Origin: Polaribacter sp. Q13
GTDB taxonomy: Bacteria; Bacteroidota; Bacteroidia; Flavobacteriales; Flavobacteriaceae
Assembly: GCF_016858305.2 (NCBI RefSeq)
Contig: NZ_CP074436.1
Location: 268,001 to 332,000 of the forward strand
DNA length: 64,000 nt
Direction: 5' to 3'
Part shown: positions 1-9,620 of the stretch, in pieces
Layout of the letters: each line of letters starts with the position of its first letter
Numbering within the stretch: position 1 is the stretch's first letter
The notes under the pieces: model-generated
The model's database searches: none
Told to the model about the DNA's origin: nothing
The model's input: the letters and a program-made list of their open reading frames with translations, nothing else
Program-made: the position numbers and the translations under genes

Positions 1-2956
1 TTTTTATAGGGTTTTGTTCATCGGTTTCATCTAGCGTAGCTACTTTTTCTACAGCGGCATTAAAGAGAGAAATTAAATCAGGAAAAGCATCCCTAAAAAA
101 ACCAGAAATACGCAACATTACATCTACTCTAGGTCTTCTCAATTCTAAGGTAGATAGTACTTTAAAATCTTTTACTCTTCGGTTGCTTCCTTGCCAAACG
201 GGTATTACACCAATTAAGGCCAATGCTTGGGCAATATCATCGCCACTGGTTCGCATGGTAGAAGTACCCCAAACTGATAAACCAATAGAAGTAGGGTATT
301 CTCCGTTTTCTTGTAAATAACGATCAATAATATTCTGAGCACTTTTTTGTCCTAATTGGTATGCGGTTTCAGAAGGAACAGTACGTACATCAACAGAATA
401 AAAATTTCGTCCCGTAGGTAAAATATCTAAACGACCTCTTGTAGGAGCGCCAGAACCTCCGGCAGGTATGTATTGCCCGTTTAAACCTTTAATTAAATGG
501 GTGATTTCATTACTTGTTTTTTCTAAAACGGGTACTGTATGTTGTTGTATATAGTTTAATATTTGATTGGTGTATTGTCCAATATTCTCAATTACATCGT
601 TGTTAAATAATTGCGTTACAAGGTTCTTCGCTTTGTTTTCTAATAACTCAACTGCTTGTCCGTAAGTTCTGCAGGAAATTTCAAAAATGTCTTTTTCAAG
701 TTTATCTGAGTAGACAACATTTATAGGATCAAAATCGAGTTGTAAATCTTCAGCCAAACTCTGTGTAATTCCTTTTAAATCGCCTTGTGGCAAACGATGC
801 AAAGCAACAATTAAATCTATTAATTTTTCTTCTCTTGGTAGTTTCCCTAAAATATGTAATCCACCTCTAATTTGCGATTCTTTCAGTTCACATAAATAAC
901 CGTCAATCACTTCTAATAAAGCATCAATATCTTTACCATCTTGGTTTAAATCAGATTTAAGATGGGTTTCATTTACCAGCGTTTCAATCTTTGTTTTAAT
1001 TAAAGAGGCTCTTCTTTTATCAACCAAAGCCGACTCGTAAAACTCATCAATTAACAGTTCTAGTTTTAGTAAATCGCCATAATTCTCTGCGCGTGTCATT
1101 GGCGGAATTAAATGGTCTAATATAATTGCTTGGTTTCTTCTTTTAGCTTGTGTTCCTTCTCCTGGATCATTAATAATAAACGGATAAAAATGAGGAATAG
1201 CGCCTAAAATAGCCGCAGGAAAACACGTTTCTTTACTCAAAGCCACACTTTTTCCAGGCAACCATTCTAAATTTCCGTGCTTACCAATATGCACTAAAGC
1301 ATCTGCTTTAAAACTATGTTGCAACCAAATATAATAGGCTAAATAGGCTGGAGGAGGAGGTAAGTCTGGCGAGTGATAACTGGCTTGTAAATCTAAATTA
1401 TAACCTCTACTTGGCTGAATACTTACCAACACATTATCAGAAATAAAACCCGGAATTAAAAAAGAACCTTCTTTATAGTTTGGCGAATCTTTTGGGTTTC
1501 CCCATTGTGCTTCTACTGTATCTTTAAGTGTTTTAGAAAGCTGATTGTAGTACTTATAAAAAATAGCTTCGTCTAATTTAATAGAGTGGCGTTCATTTAA
1601 AGTATTTATCGTTTCTAAATCGTTGGTAACAGAATTGGTTAATTTATGTATAAGTTCTTTGGTCGTTTTAGGATAATCGGCCGCAAGGGCATAATTTTCA
1701 GCTGCCAATTGTGCTAAAATTTGCAAGGTACTTTGTGGCGTATCTAACCCAACACCATTTGCCAAACGACTATTGTTATTTGGATAATTAGGTAAAACCA
1801 ATGCAATTTTCTTATCAGCATTTTTTTTATACTGTAAGTTAATCCACGCTTTAGCCATTTGCGCAACAAACTCACAGCCTTCTATATTAGGGACATAAGA
1901 AACCACTTCAGAATCTGTTAAAGCATCTTTTTCTACCGATTCCTTAAACGAAATTACTTTCGATATAATTTTTCCATCCACCTCTGGCAACGCAATATTC
2001 ATGGCAATATCGGTAGGAGGCAAACCAAAACTTCCTTCTAGCCAACTTTCACGATTGCAACTTCCCATAATTGCTTGTATAGCGGGTACATTAAAAACAT
2101 CGAACAAGCTCTGTGTAGTATCATTAAATCCTTGCACACTAAACCCTGTCGTATTAATAATAACTTGGGGTTTTTCTGTTTGATGCGCTTTTAGTAAATT
2201 AAAAATTTGTTGCTGAATATCATGTTCTCGATATCCAGCCGCCATTAATGCAATTGCAGAAATTCCTTGTTGTTCTAAAGCATCAATAATACTATGTATA
2301 GGAGCTAAATTATTAGATAAATAATAACTTCTATACCCAAAAATAATAGCTTGTTTTTTTTCTTTATTTTCTGTTGATGAAGTATAAATTCCTTCTTTTG
2401 GGTGATATAAAAATAAATCGGGAATGGTTTTTATAGCATCCGGAATTACGGTTGTATCTGTAATTTTGTTACTAATTAATTGCAAAGATGCTTTACAGTT
2501 TTCTAAACCACCAGCTTGTATATATTTCCAAATTAAATCGACATCCTTTAACGGAATGTTAGAAGATTGCATCAACTCTAAATCTGGTTTGTTATCACCA
2601 GGTAAAAACACCAACTGAATATTGTTTTCTTCGCAACATTCTGTAATTGATTCACAAAGATAATTGTAATAGGCTTTTCCGCCTAAAAGTTTAAGTACTA
2701 CAATTTTTGCAGCAGAAATAACTTCATCTACATAGGTGTCTATCGTTAATTCTTGCTTAAAATAACTAAGATTTGCAAACCGAAAAGAAGGTGCTTTTTC
2801 TACGGAGTTATAAATTAACTTGTAGGCGTTATTCATCATAAATAAATCGGAATCTGCCGAAGACAAAAAAACAATGTCTCCCGGAGATTGATCTATATAA
2901 AAAACACCTTCATCGTTAGGATTCCAGCCGCCTGGTATGGTAGAAATTAAATGCAC
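1..2956 (-). CDS. cobN: Cobaltochelatase large subunit CobN (3' end outside the window)
   Basis: About 985 residues are readable, starting at a GTG codon (2956-2954) that begins MHLISTIPGGWNPNDEG. The frame is open to the left edge, so the C-terminus is missing; CobN is usually 1,200-1,400 residues. The motif HIGKHGNLEWLPGK, with PFIINDPGEGTQAKRR further on, is characteristic of the CobN/BchH chelatase family. CobN is the porphyrin-binding, ATP-dependent subunit that inserts cobalt into hydrogenobyrinate a,c-diamide in the late-insertion pathway. Its AAA+/VWA partner is probably the ChlI-ChlD fusion at 7264-8907. It is the last visible gene of the B12 operon and lies 15 bases after the DUF6933-like gene. 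No ATG closer to the family start was found, so I chose GTG. A role with other metals cannot be excluded, but the operon argues for cobalt. Confidence 0.93.
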   Translation of the reverse strand, partial: MHLISTIPGGWNPNDEGVFYIDQSPGDIVFLSSADSDLFMMNNAYKLIYNSVEKAPSFRFANLSYFKQELTIDTYVDEVISAAKIVVLKLLGGKAYYNYLCESITECCEENNIQLVFLPGDNKPDLELMQSSNIPLKDVDLIWKYIQAGGLENCKASLQLISNKITDTTVIPDAIKTIPDLFLYHPKEGIYTSSTENKEKKQAIIFGYRSYYLSNNLAPIHSIIDALEQQGISAIALMAAGYREHDIQQQIFNLLKAHQTEKPQVIINTTGFSVQGFNDTTQSLFDVFNVPAIQAIMGSCNRESWLEGSFGLPPTDIAMNIALPEVDGKIISKVISFKESVEKDALTDSEVVSYVPNIEGCEFVAQMAKAWINLQYKKNADKKIALVLPNYPNNNSRLANGVGLDTPQSTLQILAQLAAENYALAADYPKTTKELIHKLTNSVTNDLETINTLNERHSIKLDEAIFYKYYNQLSKTLKDTVEAQWGNPKDSPNYKEGSFLIPGFISDNVLVSIQPSRGYNLDLQASYHSPDLPPPPAYLAYYIWLQHSFKADALVHIGKHGNLEWLPGKSVALSKETCFPAAILGAIPHFYPFIINDPGEGTQAKRRNQAIILDHLIPPMTRAENYGDLLKLELLIDEFYESALVDKRRASLIKTKIETLVNETHLKSDLNQDGKDIDALLEVIDGYLCELKESQIRGGLHILGKLPREEKLIDLIVALHRLPQGDLKGITQSLAEDLQLDFDPINVVYSDKLEKDIFEISCRTYGQAVELLENKAKNLVTQLFNNDVIENIGQYTNQILNYIQQHTVPVLEKTSNEITHLIKGLNGQYIPAGGSGAPTRGRLDILPTGRNFYSVDVRTVPSETAYQLGQKSAQNIIDRYLQENGEYPTSIGLSVWGTSTMRTSGDDIAQALALIGVIPVWQGSNRRVKDFKVLSTLELRRPRVDVMLRISGFFRDAFPDLISLFNAAVEKVATLDETDEQNPIK

Positions 2957-2971
2957 GTTGTTATAATTTTT

Positions 2972-3490
2972 TTAGATTATTTGTGTATGCTTCGTTAATA
3001 AAGAAATCATTTCTTCATTAGGCGTTTTCCAACCTAATTGTTTAAAAGGAGTTCTGTTCAATTTTTGGGTCATTTCTCTAATTACAGAAGCATTAAAAAC
3101 AGGATAGTCATATTTAAAATAGTTCAATTTCTCTATATTATAGGTAAGAACACCAATGGTTTTTCTGTTATTATTTGTGGAATGAAACGTTACTTCACCA
3201 ATTTTATCAAGAATATTTTTATAATCAACCGTTATTTTTTCAAATAACAATTGATTATAAAAACTATCCAGAAATAACGCGTCTAACTTGTCAATATCTT
3301 TCATTGAAAAACGTGGAATAACGACAGAAAAAAAGGTTTCAGAATTTACAAAAAGTAAACACTTCTTTTTAGCAACATAAAAAACATTTGCATTCCAATT
3401 TCCAAGAATATGCTCATCGACTAAATCGCTGTTTTCAATTTTCTTGTTGATAATCTTCTCTAGTTTTTTTGTAGTAAAAATGTGTGTCAT
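2972..3490 (-). CDS. DUF6933-like small protein
   Basis: A 172-residue soluble protein with no signal peptide or membrane segment. The block LGNWNANVFYVAKKKCLLFVN near residues 29-48 resembles what I remember of DUF6933, where the pattern LGNWHANL..RRKCLLFVND recurs; the function of that family is unknown. The C-terminus has a hydrophilic segment that ends in a short helix-like stretch. It sits between the CobW GTPase (3 bases upstream) and CobN (15 bases downstream), so it is co-transcribed with cobalt-handling genes. DUF6933 proteins also occur outside B12 operons, so its presence here may be incidental. No catalytic motif is recognisable and I assign no function. Confidence 0.7.
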   Translation of the reverse strand: MTHIFTTKKLEKIINKKIENSDLVDEHILGNWNANVFYVAKKKCLLFVNSETFFSVVIPRFSMKDIDKLDALFLDSFYNQLLFEKITVDYKNILDKIGEVTFHSTNNNRKTIGVLTYNIEKLNYFKYDYPVFNASVIREMTQKLNRTPFKQLGWKTPNEEMISLLTKHTQII

Positions 3491-3493
3491 CGT

Positions 3494-4570
3494 TTAATGA
3501 GAATGAGCGTGAGAATGTCCGTGATCATGACTATGAGCATGCGTATGCACTTCGTTATTTTTAGTCAATTCTATATTTTTACCAATAACCACTAAACTTG
3601 TTTTGCGTGCTTCATTTTCTCCCCAAGGTCTTTCAAAATAATAATCGAAACGACTACCAACACCTTGCAGTACCATGCGCATTGGCTTGTTCGGGATATT
3701 TACAAAACCTTTAATTCTATAAATCTCGTTGTCTTCTACAAGCTTTTTTAAATCTTTCACTAAAACTTTAATATCCGCAGTTTCGGTATACTCTAATAAA
3801 ACTGTTTTAATATCATCGTTGTGGTGGTGGTGGTTTCCAGATTTATGGTGCTCTTCGTGAATAGAATGACGGTTATCTACATCATCCTCTGCAGAAGCTT
3901 CCACTCCTAGTAATAAAGCATTATCTAATTCACCATTTATTACCGGAATAATCTTGGTGTTTGGTCTTGCTTTATCGGTAATTATTTTAGTAACTTCATC
4001 AAACTTCTCATCATCAATCAAATCTCTTTTGCTTACTAAAACCAAATCTGCACAACCTAATTGATCTAAAAACAACTCTTCAATAGGTGTTTCATGGTCT
4101 AAAGAATCATCCGCTAAACGTTGTACTTGCACCCGTTCTCTATCGCAAATTTCTCCGGTTGCAATTCCTACTGCATCTACTACTGTAATTACAGAATCTA
4201 TAGTAATATGAGGTTTTAAATCTGGCCAATTTACTGCTTTTACCAAAGGTTTTGGCATCGATAAACCAGACGTTTCTATCACAATATGATCAATTTCTTC
4301 TTTGCGCTCTAATAATTGTAACATAGAGGGTAAAAATTCTTCTTGTACCGTACAACAAATACATCCGTTTGGTAATTGAATTAAATTACAGCCTTCATCA
4401 CCACATTCAGATGAAGCTATTAATTGTCCGTCCACATCTACTTCTCCAAATTCATTCACCAAAACAGCAATGCGTTTTCCGTTGGCATTCTTTAGCATAT
4501 TATGTACTAAGGTCGTTTTTCCTACGCCTAAAAATCCGGTAACAATAGTAATTGGTATTTTTGTATTCAT
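3494..4570 (-). CDS. cobW: CobW-family GTP-dependent metallochaperone
   Basis: A 358-residue member of the G3E/COG0523 GTPases. Walker A is GFLGVGKTT at residues 12-20. The metal-binding CxCC motif is at C70-I-C72-C73 inside PNGCICCTV. A Walker B-like ETSGLSMP and a guanine-recognition SKRD follow, and the CobW C-terminal domain occupies roughly residues 260-340. A histidine-rich loop lies near residues 240-253, and the last 17 residues are mostly His, Ser and Ala. CobW proteins use GTP to load metal, and the B12-linked clade is thought to deliver Co(II). The placement directly upstream of cobN supports cobalt delivery to the CobN/ChlID chelatase. Zn-specific paralogues share the same fold, so metal identity rests on context. 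Confidence 0.92.
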   Translation of the reverse strand: MNTKIPITIVTGFLGVGKTTLVHNMLKNANGKRIAVLVNEFGEVDVDGQLIASSECGDEGCNLIQLPNGCICCTVQEEFLPSMLQLLERKEEIDHIVIETSGLSMPKPLVKAVNWPDLKPHITIDSVITVVDAVGIATGEICDRERVQVQRLADDSLDHETPIEELFLDQLGCADLVLVSKRDLIDDEKFDEVTKIITDKARPNTKIIPVINGELDNALLLGVEASAEDDVDNRHSIHEEHHKSGNHHHHNDDIKTVLLEYTETADIKVLVKDLKKLVEDNEIYRIKGFVNIPNKPMRMVLQGVGSRFDYYFERPWGENEARKTSLVVIGKNIELTKNNEVHTHAHSHDHGHSHAHSH

Positions 4571-4612
4571 TTTTATATTTTTTTTAGTTTGATAGTTTTC
4601 AGGAAGTTATTT

Positions 4613-5299
4613 TTATGCTTGTACAGTATTGTAAAGTCTCTTCTCTAAAAAGTTACTTTCTTTAAGTTTACCTGTTAAGTATTTTGCTGCCGCTAATACA
4701 CCTAAATCTATTAATGGCTCAATTAGTACAACTAACATATAAACACTACCAAAACTAGCGATGCTTACTAAGTTTTCTGTTGCAAAACCTTGACCATAAA
4801 TTGCCCAAAATGTAACCCAACCTACAATACCTGCTTGATAAACTAATGAAAGTTTTAAAACTTGCGCATATTTTAATTGGATGTATGGTGTATCTTTTTT
4901 GATAACTTTATCAGCAATATAAGAAAGTGCCATTAATGGAACAAGTAAGGTGGTGATGTTCATTCCATATTGAGGTAAATCAATTTGTGCAAAGAATACT
5001 CCTTGAATTAATAAACCAAGTGCGAGCCCAATACTAGCAGGTGCGAGGCCAAAGAGTAAAAATAATGTTGATCCTAAAATAAAGTGAACTTCAGAAACTC
5101 CTACTGAATAATGTGGTAATACTTGAAAAAATGTAAATACTAAAGCTGTTGTAGCAATAGATTTGACTAAAAAAGTTAAAGGATTGTTTTTTTTGATGTT
5201 GCTAAAAGATGATTTAGCTACTCCGAAAATTGTGACTGCTGCTGTTGCGTATGAAAGTCCAATTTTTGCTGAATCTACGATTCCTGGTTCGATGTGCAT
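4613..5299 (-). CDS. cbiM: CbiM-type cobalt ECF transporter substrate-binding component
   Basis: A 228-residue polytopic membrane protein. It starts MHIEPG, the N-terminal Met-His signature of CbiM/NikM proteins in which the free N-terminus helps coordinate Co(II) or Ni(II). At least five or six hydrophobic segments are visible, for example around residues 44-61, 72-104, 113-127, 150-168 and 180-205. The CbiM family is normally 200-250 residues, so it looks full length. Its usual partners CbiN, CbiQ and CbiO are not adjacent; neighbours are the adenosyltransferase upstream and CobW downstream. Either the energising module is encoded elsewhere or this subunit works alone. Nickel is possible in principle, but the B12 context favours cobalt. 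Confidence 0.85.
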   Translation of the reverse strand: MHIEPGIVDSAKIGLSYATAAVTIFGVAKSSFSNIKKNNPLTFLVKSIATTALVFTFFQVLPHYSVGVSEVHFILGSTLFLLFGLAPASIGLALGLLIQGVFFAQIDLPQYGMNITTLLVPLMALSYIADKVIKKDTPYIQLKYAQVLKLSLVYQAGIVGWVTFWAIYGQGFATENLVSIASFGSVYMLVVLIEPLIDLGVLAAAKYLTGKLKESNFLEKRLYNTVQA

Positions 5300-5352
5300 A
5301 ATGATTGTTTTTAAATTAATATTTATTAAATTGTTATTATTCTAAGTTTACT

Positions 5353-5943
5353 TTAATCTTTTACTACTTTCTTTTTTCTTTTATATAAGAATAAATTCCA
5401 TTTTTCTTCGGCAACACCATGCTTGTCCATTTCTGCTCTTGCCATGGTAAAAAACAAATCAGATAGCCTATTAACATAACTCATAATGTAATCGTGAACA
5501 CATTCTGGGTCTTCTTGCATTAAGGTAACCAATTGTCTTTCTCCTCTGCGCATTTGTGTTCTACAAACGTGGCAAAGTGCCGATATTTCATTTCCTCCAG
5601 GCAATAAAAAATAGTCTGATGGAGAACTAATATTTGCTTCCATTTTGTCCATCCAAACCTCACAAAAATCTGCGCCATCTTTCGGTTCCGGATTCGGGTT
5701 TTCTTTTTTAGAATCAGACGGTCTTGCCAAGTGAGACATCATATTCATCATATCTTTTTGAATGCGATGCAAATTTGGTTGCCATTCGTGTTCGTTACCT
5801 AGCTTAGTACGCATTAAACCAATGGTAGAATTTACCTCGTCTAAGGTTCCTATACATTCAATTCTTGCAGAGTTTTTAAATTCTCTTTTCCCTCCAAAAA
5901 CTCCAGTGGTACCTTTATCTCCTTTTCTTGTGTAAATTTTCAT
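5353..5943 (-). CDS. pduO: Cob(I)alamin adenosyltransferase, PduO type
   Basis: A 196-residue enzyme transferring adenosyl from ATP to the reduced corrinoid to form the Co-C bond. The N-terminal ATP-binding segment TRKGDKGTTGVFGG (residues 5-18) and the helix-bundle motif CRTQMRRGER (residues 127-136) are diagnostic of the PduO/MMAB family rather than the CobA/BtuR P-loop family. GTLDEVNSTIG (residues 32-42) is also conserved. Its start overlaps the end of cbiA by 4 bases, which implies translational coupling. In this operon it probably acts on cob(I)yrinate diamide. No signal sequence is present, so it is cytoplasmic. Confidence 0.93.
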   Translation of the reverse strand: MKIYTRKGDKGTTGVFGGKREFKNSARIECIGTLDEVNSTIGLMRTKLGNEHEWQPNLHRIQKDMMNMMSHLARPSDSKKENPNPEPKDGADFCEVWMDKMEANISSPSDYFLLPGGNEISALCHVCRTQMRRGERQLVTLMQEDPECVHDYIMSYVNRLSDLFFTMARAEMDKHGVAEEKWNLFLYKRKKKVVKD

Positions 5944-7259
5944 ATGTTGTTATTTAGTTCGTTTATTAATTGTAAAAGTTTTTCGGGTGTACCAAAATAG
6001 TGATGCACATAAGAACCCATTACTTTATTTTTTTTATAAATTTTGGTAGTTGTATCACCACCTCTTGCATTTGTAATTGTGGCGTTAACAGTACTTTCAT
6101 GATCATGTATTAAGGTTGAATAATGAAACTCGTGCCCTTTAAAAATATGTTCATTTACTTTAGATGTTCGGTAACCTAAATGCAGTTTTTTATCGGCTAT
6201 TGAAGATTCAAAATCGAAATAATTCACCATTTTGAAAGCTTCGTTATTTTCTGAAATAATAGCTTTTCCTAAATACATCATTCCGCCACATTCGGCGTAA
6301 ATTTTACCGTCATTTTGTGCGAATTCTTTAATGCTTTTCAGCATTTCTGTATTGCTAGACAATTCCTTCAAATACATTTCCGGGTATCCGCCTGGGAAAT
6401 AGATAAAATCACAATCAGGAATTTTCACATCAGTTATTGGGCTAAAAAACACCACTTCTCCTAATGTTTCCATGGCACCAATGTTCTGCGGATATATAAA
6501 ATTAAAAGCTGCGTCTTTAGCCACTGCAAATTTTATTTTTTTGGATGCTGTTGTTTTTTCTGTTGATAAAATAACACTTGGCTCAATAACTTTAGAAGCT
6601 TCTAAAATAGCTTGCCAATCTACTGTTTTGTCTAGTTCGTTTGCAATTTTATCAATAACAATATCAAACTTTTCTATTTCCTGTATATTTAATCCTAAAT
6701 GTCTCGACGGAATTTCAATGTCCTTTAAGTTAGATAAATACCCAAAACAACGTACATTAATATCATCACAAGCTTCTTTAAGCATATCGTAATGTTTTTC
6801 CGATCCTACACGGTTAAAGACAACGCCCATTATTTCTACTTCTTTATCAAAATTTACAAAACCCTGAATAAGTGGTGCAACAGAATAGGCAACAGCTTTG
6901 GCATCAATTACTAGTAAAACAGGTGTCTTTAGCTTTTTAGCCATTTCAGCCGTACTACCTTTATCTTTTTTAGCACCATCAAACAAGCCCATTACACCTT
7001 CTATGCAATTAATTTTAGCCTCTTTGCCGTAGAAGTTTAAACAGGTGTTTATCTCATCTTGAGACATCATAAATAAATCTAAATTTACCCCCACTTTTTT
7101 ACAAGCCAATTGATGAAATTTAGGATCTATATAATCTGGACCAACTTTAAAAGGTTGTATCGTAATGTTTTTATTTTTGAATAAACGCAGTAATCCTAAA
7201 GTAAGTGTTGTTTTACCTGCATTGCTACTTGGTGCCGAAATGATGAGTTGTTTTGTCAA
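5940..7259 (-). CDS. cbiA: Cobyrinate a,c-diamide synthase
   Basis: A 439-residue glutamine-dependent amidotransferase that amidates the a and c side chains of (hydrogeno)cobyrinate, using ATP and glutamine. The N-terminal dethiobiotin-synthetase-like ATPase domain has the loop SAPSSNAGKTT (residues 8-18). The C-terminal class I glutaminase domain has the nucleophile in ECGGMMYLG (C324) and a late His in SYVHHYFG. It begins with TTG at 7259-7257; no ATG lies near the family N-terminus, and translation from TTG gives the expected MTKQLIISAPSS. The start is 4 bases after the stop of the chelatase ATPase gene. It serves both early- and late-insertion pathways. Confidence 0.93.
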   Translation of the reverse strand: MTKQLIISAPSSNAGKTTLTLGLLRLFKNKNITIQPFKVGPDYIDPKFHQLACKKVGVNLDLFMMSQDEINTCLNFYGKEAKINCIEGVMGLFDGAKKDKGSTAEMAKKLKTPVLLVIDAKAVAYSVAPLIQGFVNFDKEVEIMGVVFNRVGSEKHYDMLKEACDDINVRCFGYLSNLKDIEIPSRHLGLNIQEIEKFDIVIDKIANELDKTVDWQAILEASKVIEPSVILSTEKTTASKKIKFAVAKDAAFNFIYPQNIGAMETLGEVVFFSPITDVKIPDCDFIYFPGGYPEMYLKELSSNTEMLKSIKEFAQNDGKIYAECGGMMYLGKAIISENNEAFKMVNYFDFESSIADKKLHLGYRTSKVNEHIFKGHEFHYSTLIHDHESTVNATITNARGGDTTTKIYKKNKVMGSYVHHYFGTPEKLLQLINELNNNI

Positions 7260-7263
7260 AATA

Positions 7264-8907
7264 TTAGAGCTTCTTTGTCATTAATGGTTGGTAATTAGCC
7301 TGAATACGATTGGCAAAATCGGCAGCAACACCAATTTTCACCATGCCTTTTTCAGCATCAATTACTTGTGTGTTTTGTACGCCTTTACAATACGTTTGAA
7401 AAGCCAATACGGTTGCTTCTAAACTGCTTTCGGTGTTTAACTTTCCGTCTGTTATAATATGTAAATTGTGTTTAAAATCAACATCAGCACAAATACCTTT
7501 TATTTGTTTAAAACCAGCCGTTAAATTTGTTTTTCCTCCTGTTTTAAGAGACGTTAATGCAATTTCAATATCTTTTAAAACAGCCGTTCTGTGTAAAATA
7601 TGTTGCGCTTCTCCATCAAACAAAGAAATAATAGAAAACTGTGTATTCTGATTTTTAGATTGTGTTGCAATTTTATCTACAGCTCCTTTTGCGTAAGCAA
7701 TAATTTGGTTTTTTAACATAGAACCACTAGAATCAATTAAAAAGATATGGTGTTCTTTTAAAAGTGATTTTTTGTGTTTCGTCTTTATTTCAAACTTATC
7801 GGTAGCTACATATTGACTTACCGTTTTCTTGGTATCTATGGTAGCGGTATTTCCTTGGTTATAGGAAATGGTTTTGTTGCTGTTTTCAAGTTGATCTGTA
7901 AACGTATTTTTTTGTTTTTGAAAATCGTTTTCAGGACTCAAAAACTGAATATTTTCTTCCTTAGAGGTAGTTCCTTCGGATGGAGTTTCTTTGGGGTGCT
8001 CGTTTTCCTTTTGATTTGGGTTTTGCTGATTTGGTGGCTGGTGTAAACTTCTGTGGTTTAAAACAAAATCTGCTATTTTATCAACATCTTCTTTAGTAAT
8101 TTTTGTCGCGTTTTGATACGCTGCAAAAGCCCTTGCCGTTTTCAATAATAAAATGTCTGCACGCAAACCTTCTACTTGGTGTTCTATAGCTAATTGACTA
8201 CAATATTCTATAATAGCATCGTTTATAAGAACCGTTTTTAAATGCTTTTTAGCGGTTTCAATTTGTGTTGCGATACTTTGGTCTTCATTTTTATATTTAG
8301 CAGTAAAATCAGTAGGATTGTCATCAAACAGCAAACGTTGTTTTATTATTTGCTGACGCACTTTTACATTAGTAGTTGTAGAAACATGTACACTTAAACC
8401 AAAACGGTCTTTTAGTTGCGGTCTTAAACTTCCTTCTTCAGGATTCATAGAACCAACTAAACAAAATCGACTTTTAAAATAACGAGAAATCCCCTCTCTT
8501 TCTAAATAATAATTTCCAGAAGCTGCAGCATCTAACAAAATATCGGTGAGATAATCTTGTAATAAATTTACCTCATCTATATATAAAACACCTTGGTGAG
8601 CTTGCGCCATTAACCCAAGATTGATTACTTCTTTTTTGGCATTAATCAACTCTTCTAAATTAATGCTTCCCATAAGTCGGTCTTCAGAAACACCAATAGG
8701 CAAATTCACAAAAGGTATTTTTTCTTGATCATTCAATAGATTTGTTAACGATCTAATTAAGGTGGTTTTTCCTGTTCCTTTATCACCAATAGCCAAAACA
8801 CCACCAATAAGCGGGTCTACCAAGTTTAAAATAAGAGCTAACTTAAAATTATCTTGACCAACAATAGCAGAGAAAGGAAAGTTGGTTTGTTTTTTATGAT
8901 GCATCAT
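7264..8907 (-). CDS. ChlI-ChlD-type fused AAA+/VWA chelatase subunit
   Basis: A 547-residue protein joining both small chelatase subunits. The AAA+ module (about residues 10-270) has Walker A GDKGTGKTT at 41-49, Walker B VLYIDEVNLL and a sensor-type arginine region GSLRPQLKDRFGL. A Pro/Asn/Gln/Glu-rich linker (about 290-370) leads to a VWA domain with the MIDAS motif DSSGSM at 392-397 and an ITDGKLN loop near 485. Mg-chelatase ChlD has this order but often a degenerate ATPase; here Walker A is intact. Because CobN is in the same operon and no CobS/CobT pair is seen, it most likely powers CobN. Start ATG-ATG overlaps the upstream transporter gene by 4 bases; the second ATG at 8904 is an alternative. 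Confidence 0.9.
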   Translation of the reverse strand: MMHHKKQTNFPFSAIVGQDNFKLALILNLVDPLIGGVLAIGDKGTGKTTLIRSLTNLLNDQEKIPFVNLPIGVSEDRLMGSINLEELINAKKEVINLGLMAQAHQGVLYIDEVNLLQDYLTDILLDAAASGNYYLEREGISRYFKSRFCLVGSMNPEEGSLRPQLKDRFGLSVHVSTTTNVKVRQQIIKQRLLFDDNPTDFTAKYKNEDQSIATQIETAKKHLKTVLINDAIIEYCSQLAIEHQVEGLRADILLLKTARAFAAYQNATKITKEDVDKIADFVLNHRSLHQPPNQQNPNQKENEHPKETPSEGTTSKEENIQFLSPENDFQKQKNTFTDQLENSNKTISYNQGNTATIDTKKTVSQYVATDKFEIKTKHKKSLLKEHHIFLIDSSGSMLKNQIIAYAKGAVDKIATQSKNQNTQFSIISLFDGEAQHILHRTAVLKDIEIALTSLKTGGKTNLTAGFKQIKGICADVDFKHNLHIITDGKLNTESSLEATVLAFQTYCKGVQNTQVIDAEKGMVKIGVAADFANRIQANYQPLMTKKL

Positions 8908-9620
8908 ATAGCAGAAACGGTATTATAAGTCCATATTATTCCAATAATAGCAGAAGCAGCACCGGCAATACCATTCATCCATTTAAAAATGGATAAATTT
9001 CGTTCTAAAAAACGACTCATTACCGTTATTAAAACATAACTATAAGCACCCATTGCTACAATAATACCCAAAGATTCTACTGCAAGAATAAGAAGAGCAT
9101 CAGCTATAGTATCACTACTTAAAACGAGCGCCGAGGTTAATGCGCCACCTGTACCAGCTAAACCGTGTAACATGCCAATCCAAAAAGATTTATTCATTGG
9201 GTTTACCGCAATTTCTTCACCTTTGGTACCGTGTAAATGTATTGGGTTCGCAAGTTGATGTTCATGGGCTTCAATTTTCTTATGCTCATTTACCATTTCA
9301 TTAATAGCATGGTTTCTTTTAATAGCAACAATTCCTAACCAAATCATAATAGGACCAACTGCTAGTTCTGCATAAAAAGAAATACTATGTACAAATAAAG
9401 TAGCCATACTTTTAAAAAGTAATGCTATACCACCAAAAAGTAATAAGGTTGCCGAATGCCCAAAAGCCCACTGAGAGGCTTTAAAGACCGTTAGAAAATT
9501 CACCTTTTTTTTATTGATGGCATTTTCGGTTGCTAATACAGAAACCGCTGTAACATGGTCTGGCTCAAAAGAATGTAAAATTCCCGCCATTAAAGGCCTA
9601 ATTAAAGAAGTTATTGTCAT
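8904..9620 (-). CDS. NiCoT/UreH-like cobalt or nickel transporter
   Basis: A 238-residue membrane protein with about six hydrophobic segments. The first carries HSFEPDHV (residues 17-24), comparable to the HxxxxDH metal-entry motif of NiCoT and UreH/RcnA-like transporters; a second histidine-bearing helix has GMLHGLAGTGGAL. A His-containing hydrophilic loop lies near residues 99-125. It sits between cbiD (its start abuts that gene's stop) and the chelatase ATPase (4-base overlap), so cobalt uptake is the best reading. The TauE/SafE and LysE-like superfamilies have a similar topology, and export is formally possible. It duplicates the apparent role of CbiM in the same operon. Confidence 0.75.
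   Translation of the reverse strand: MTITSLIRPLMAGILHSFEPDHVTAVSVLATENAINKKKVNFLTVFKASQWAFGHSATLLLFGGIALLFKSMATLFVHSISFYAELAVGPIMIWLGIVAIKRNHAINEMVNEHKKIEAHEHQLANPIHLHGTKGEEIAVNPMNKSFWIGMLHGLAGTGGALTSALVLSSDTIADALLILAVESLGIIVAMGAYSYVLITVMSRFLERNLSIFKWMNGIAGAASAIIGIIWTYNTVSAI

Noticed and set aside
8904..9620. TauE/SafE sulfite exporter
   Set aside because: The HSFEPDHV motif and the cobalamin operon context fit a NiCoT/UreH-like metal transporter better.
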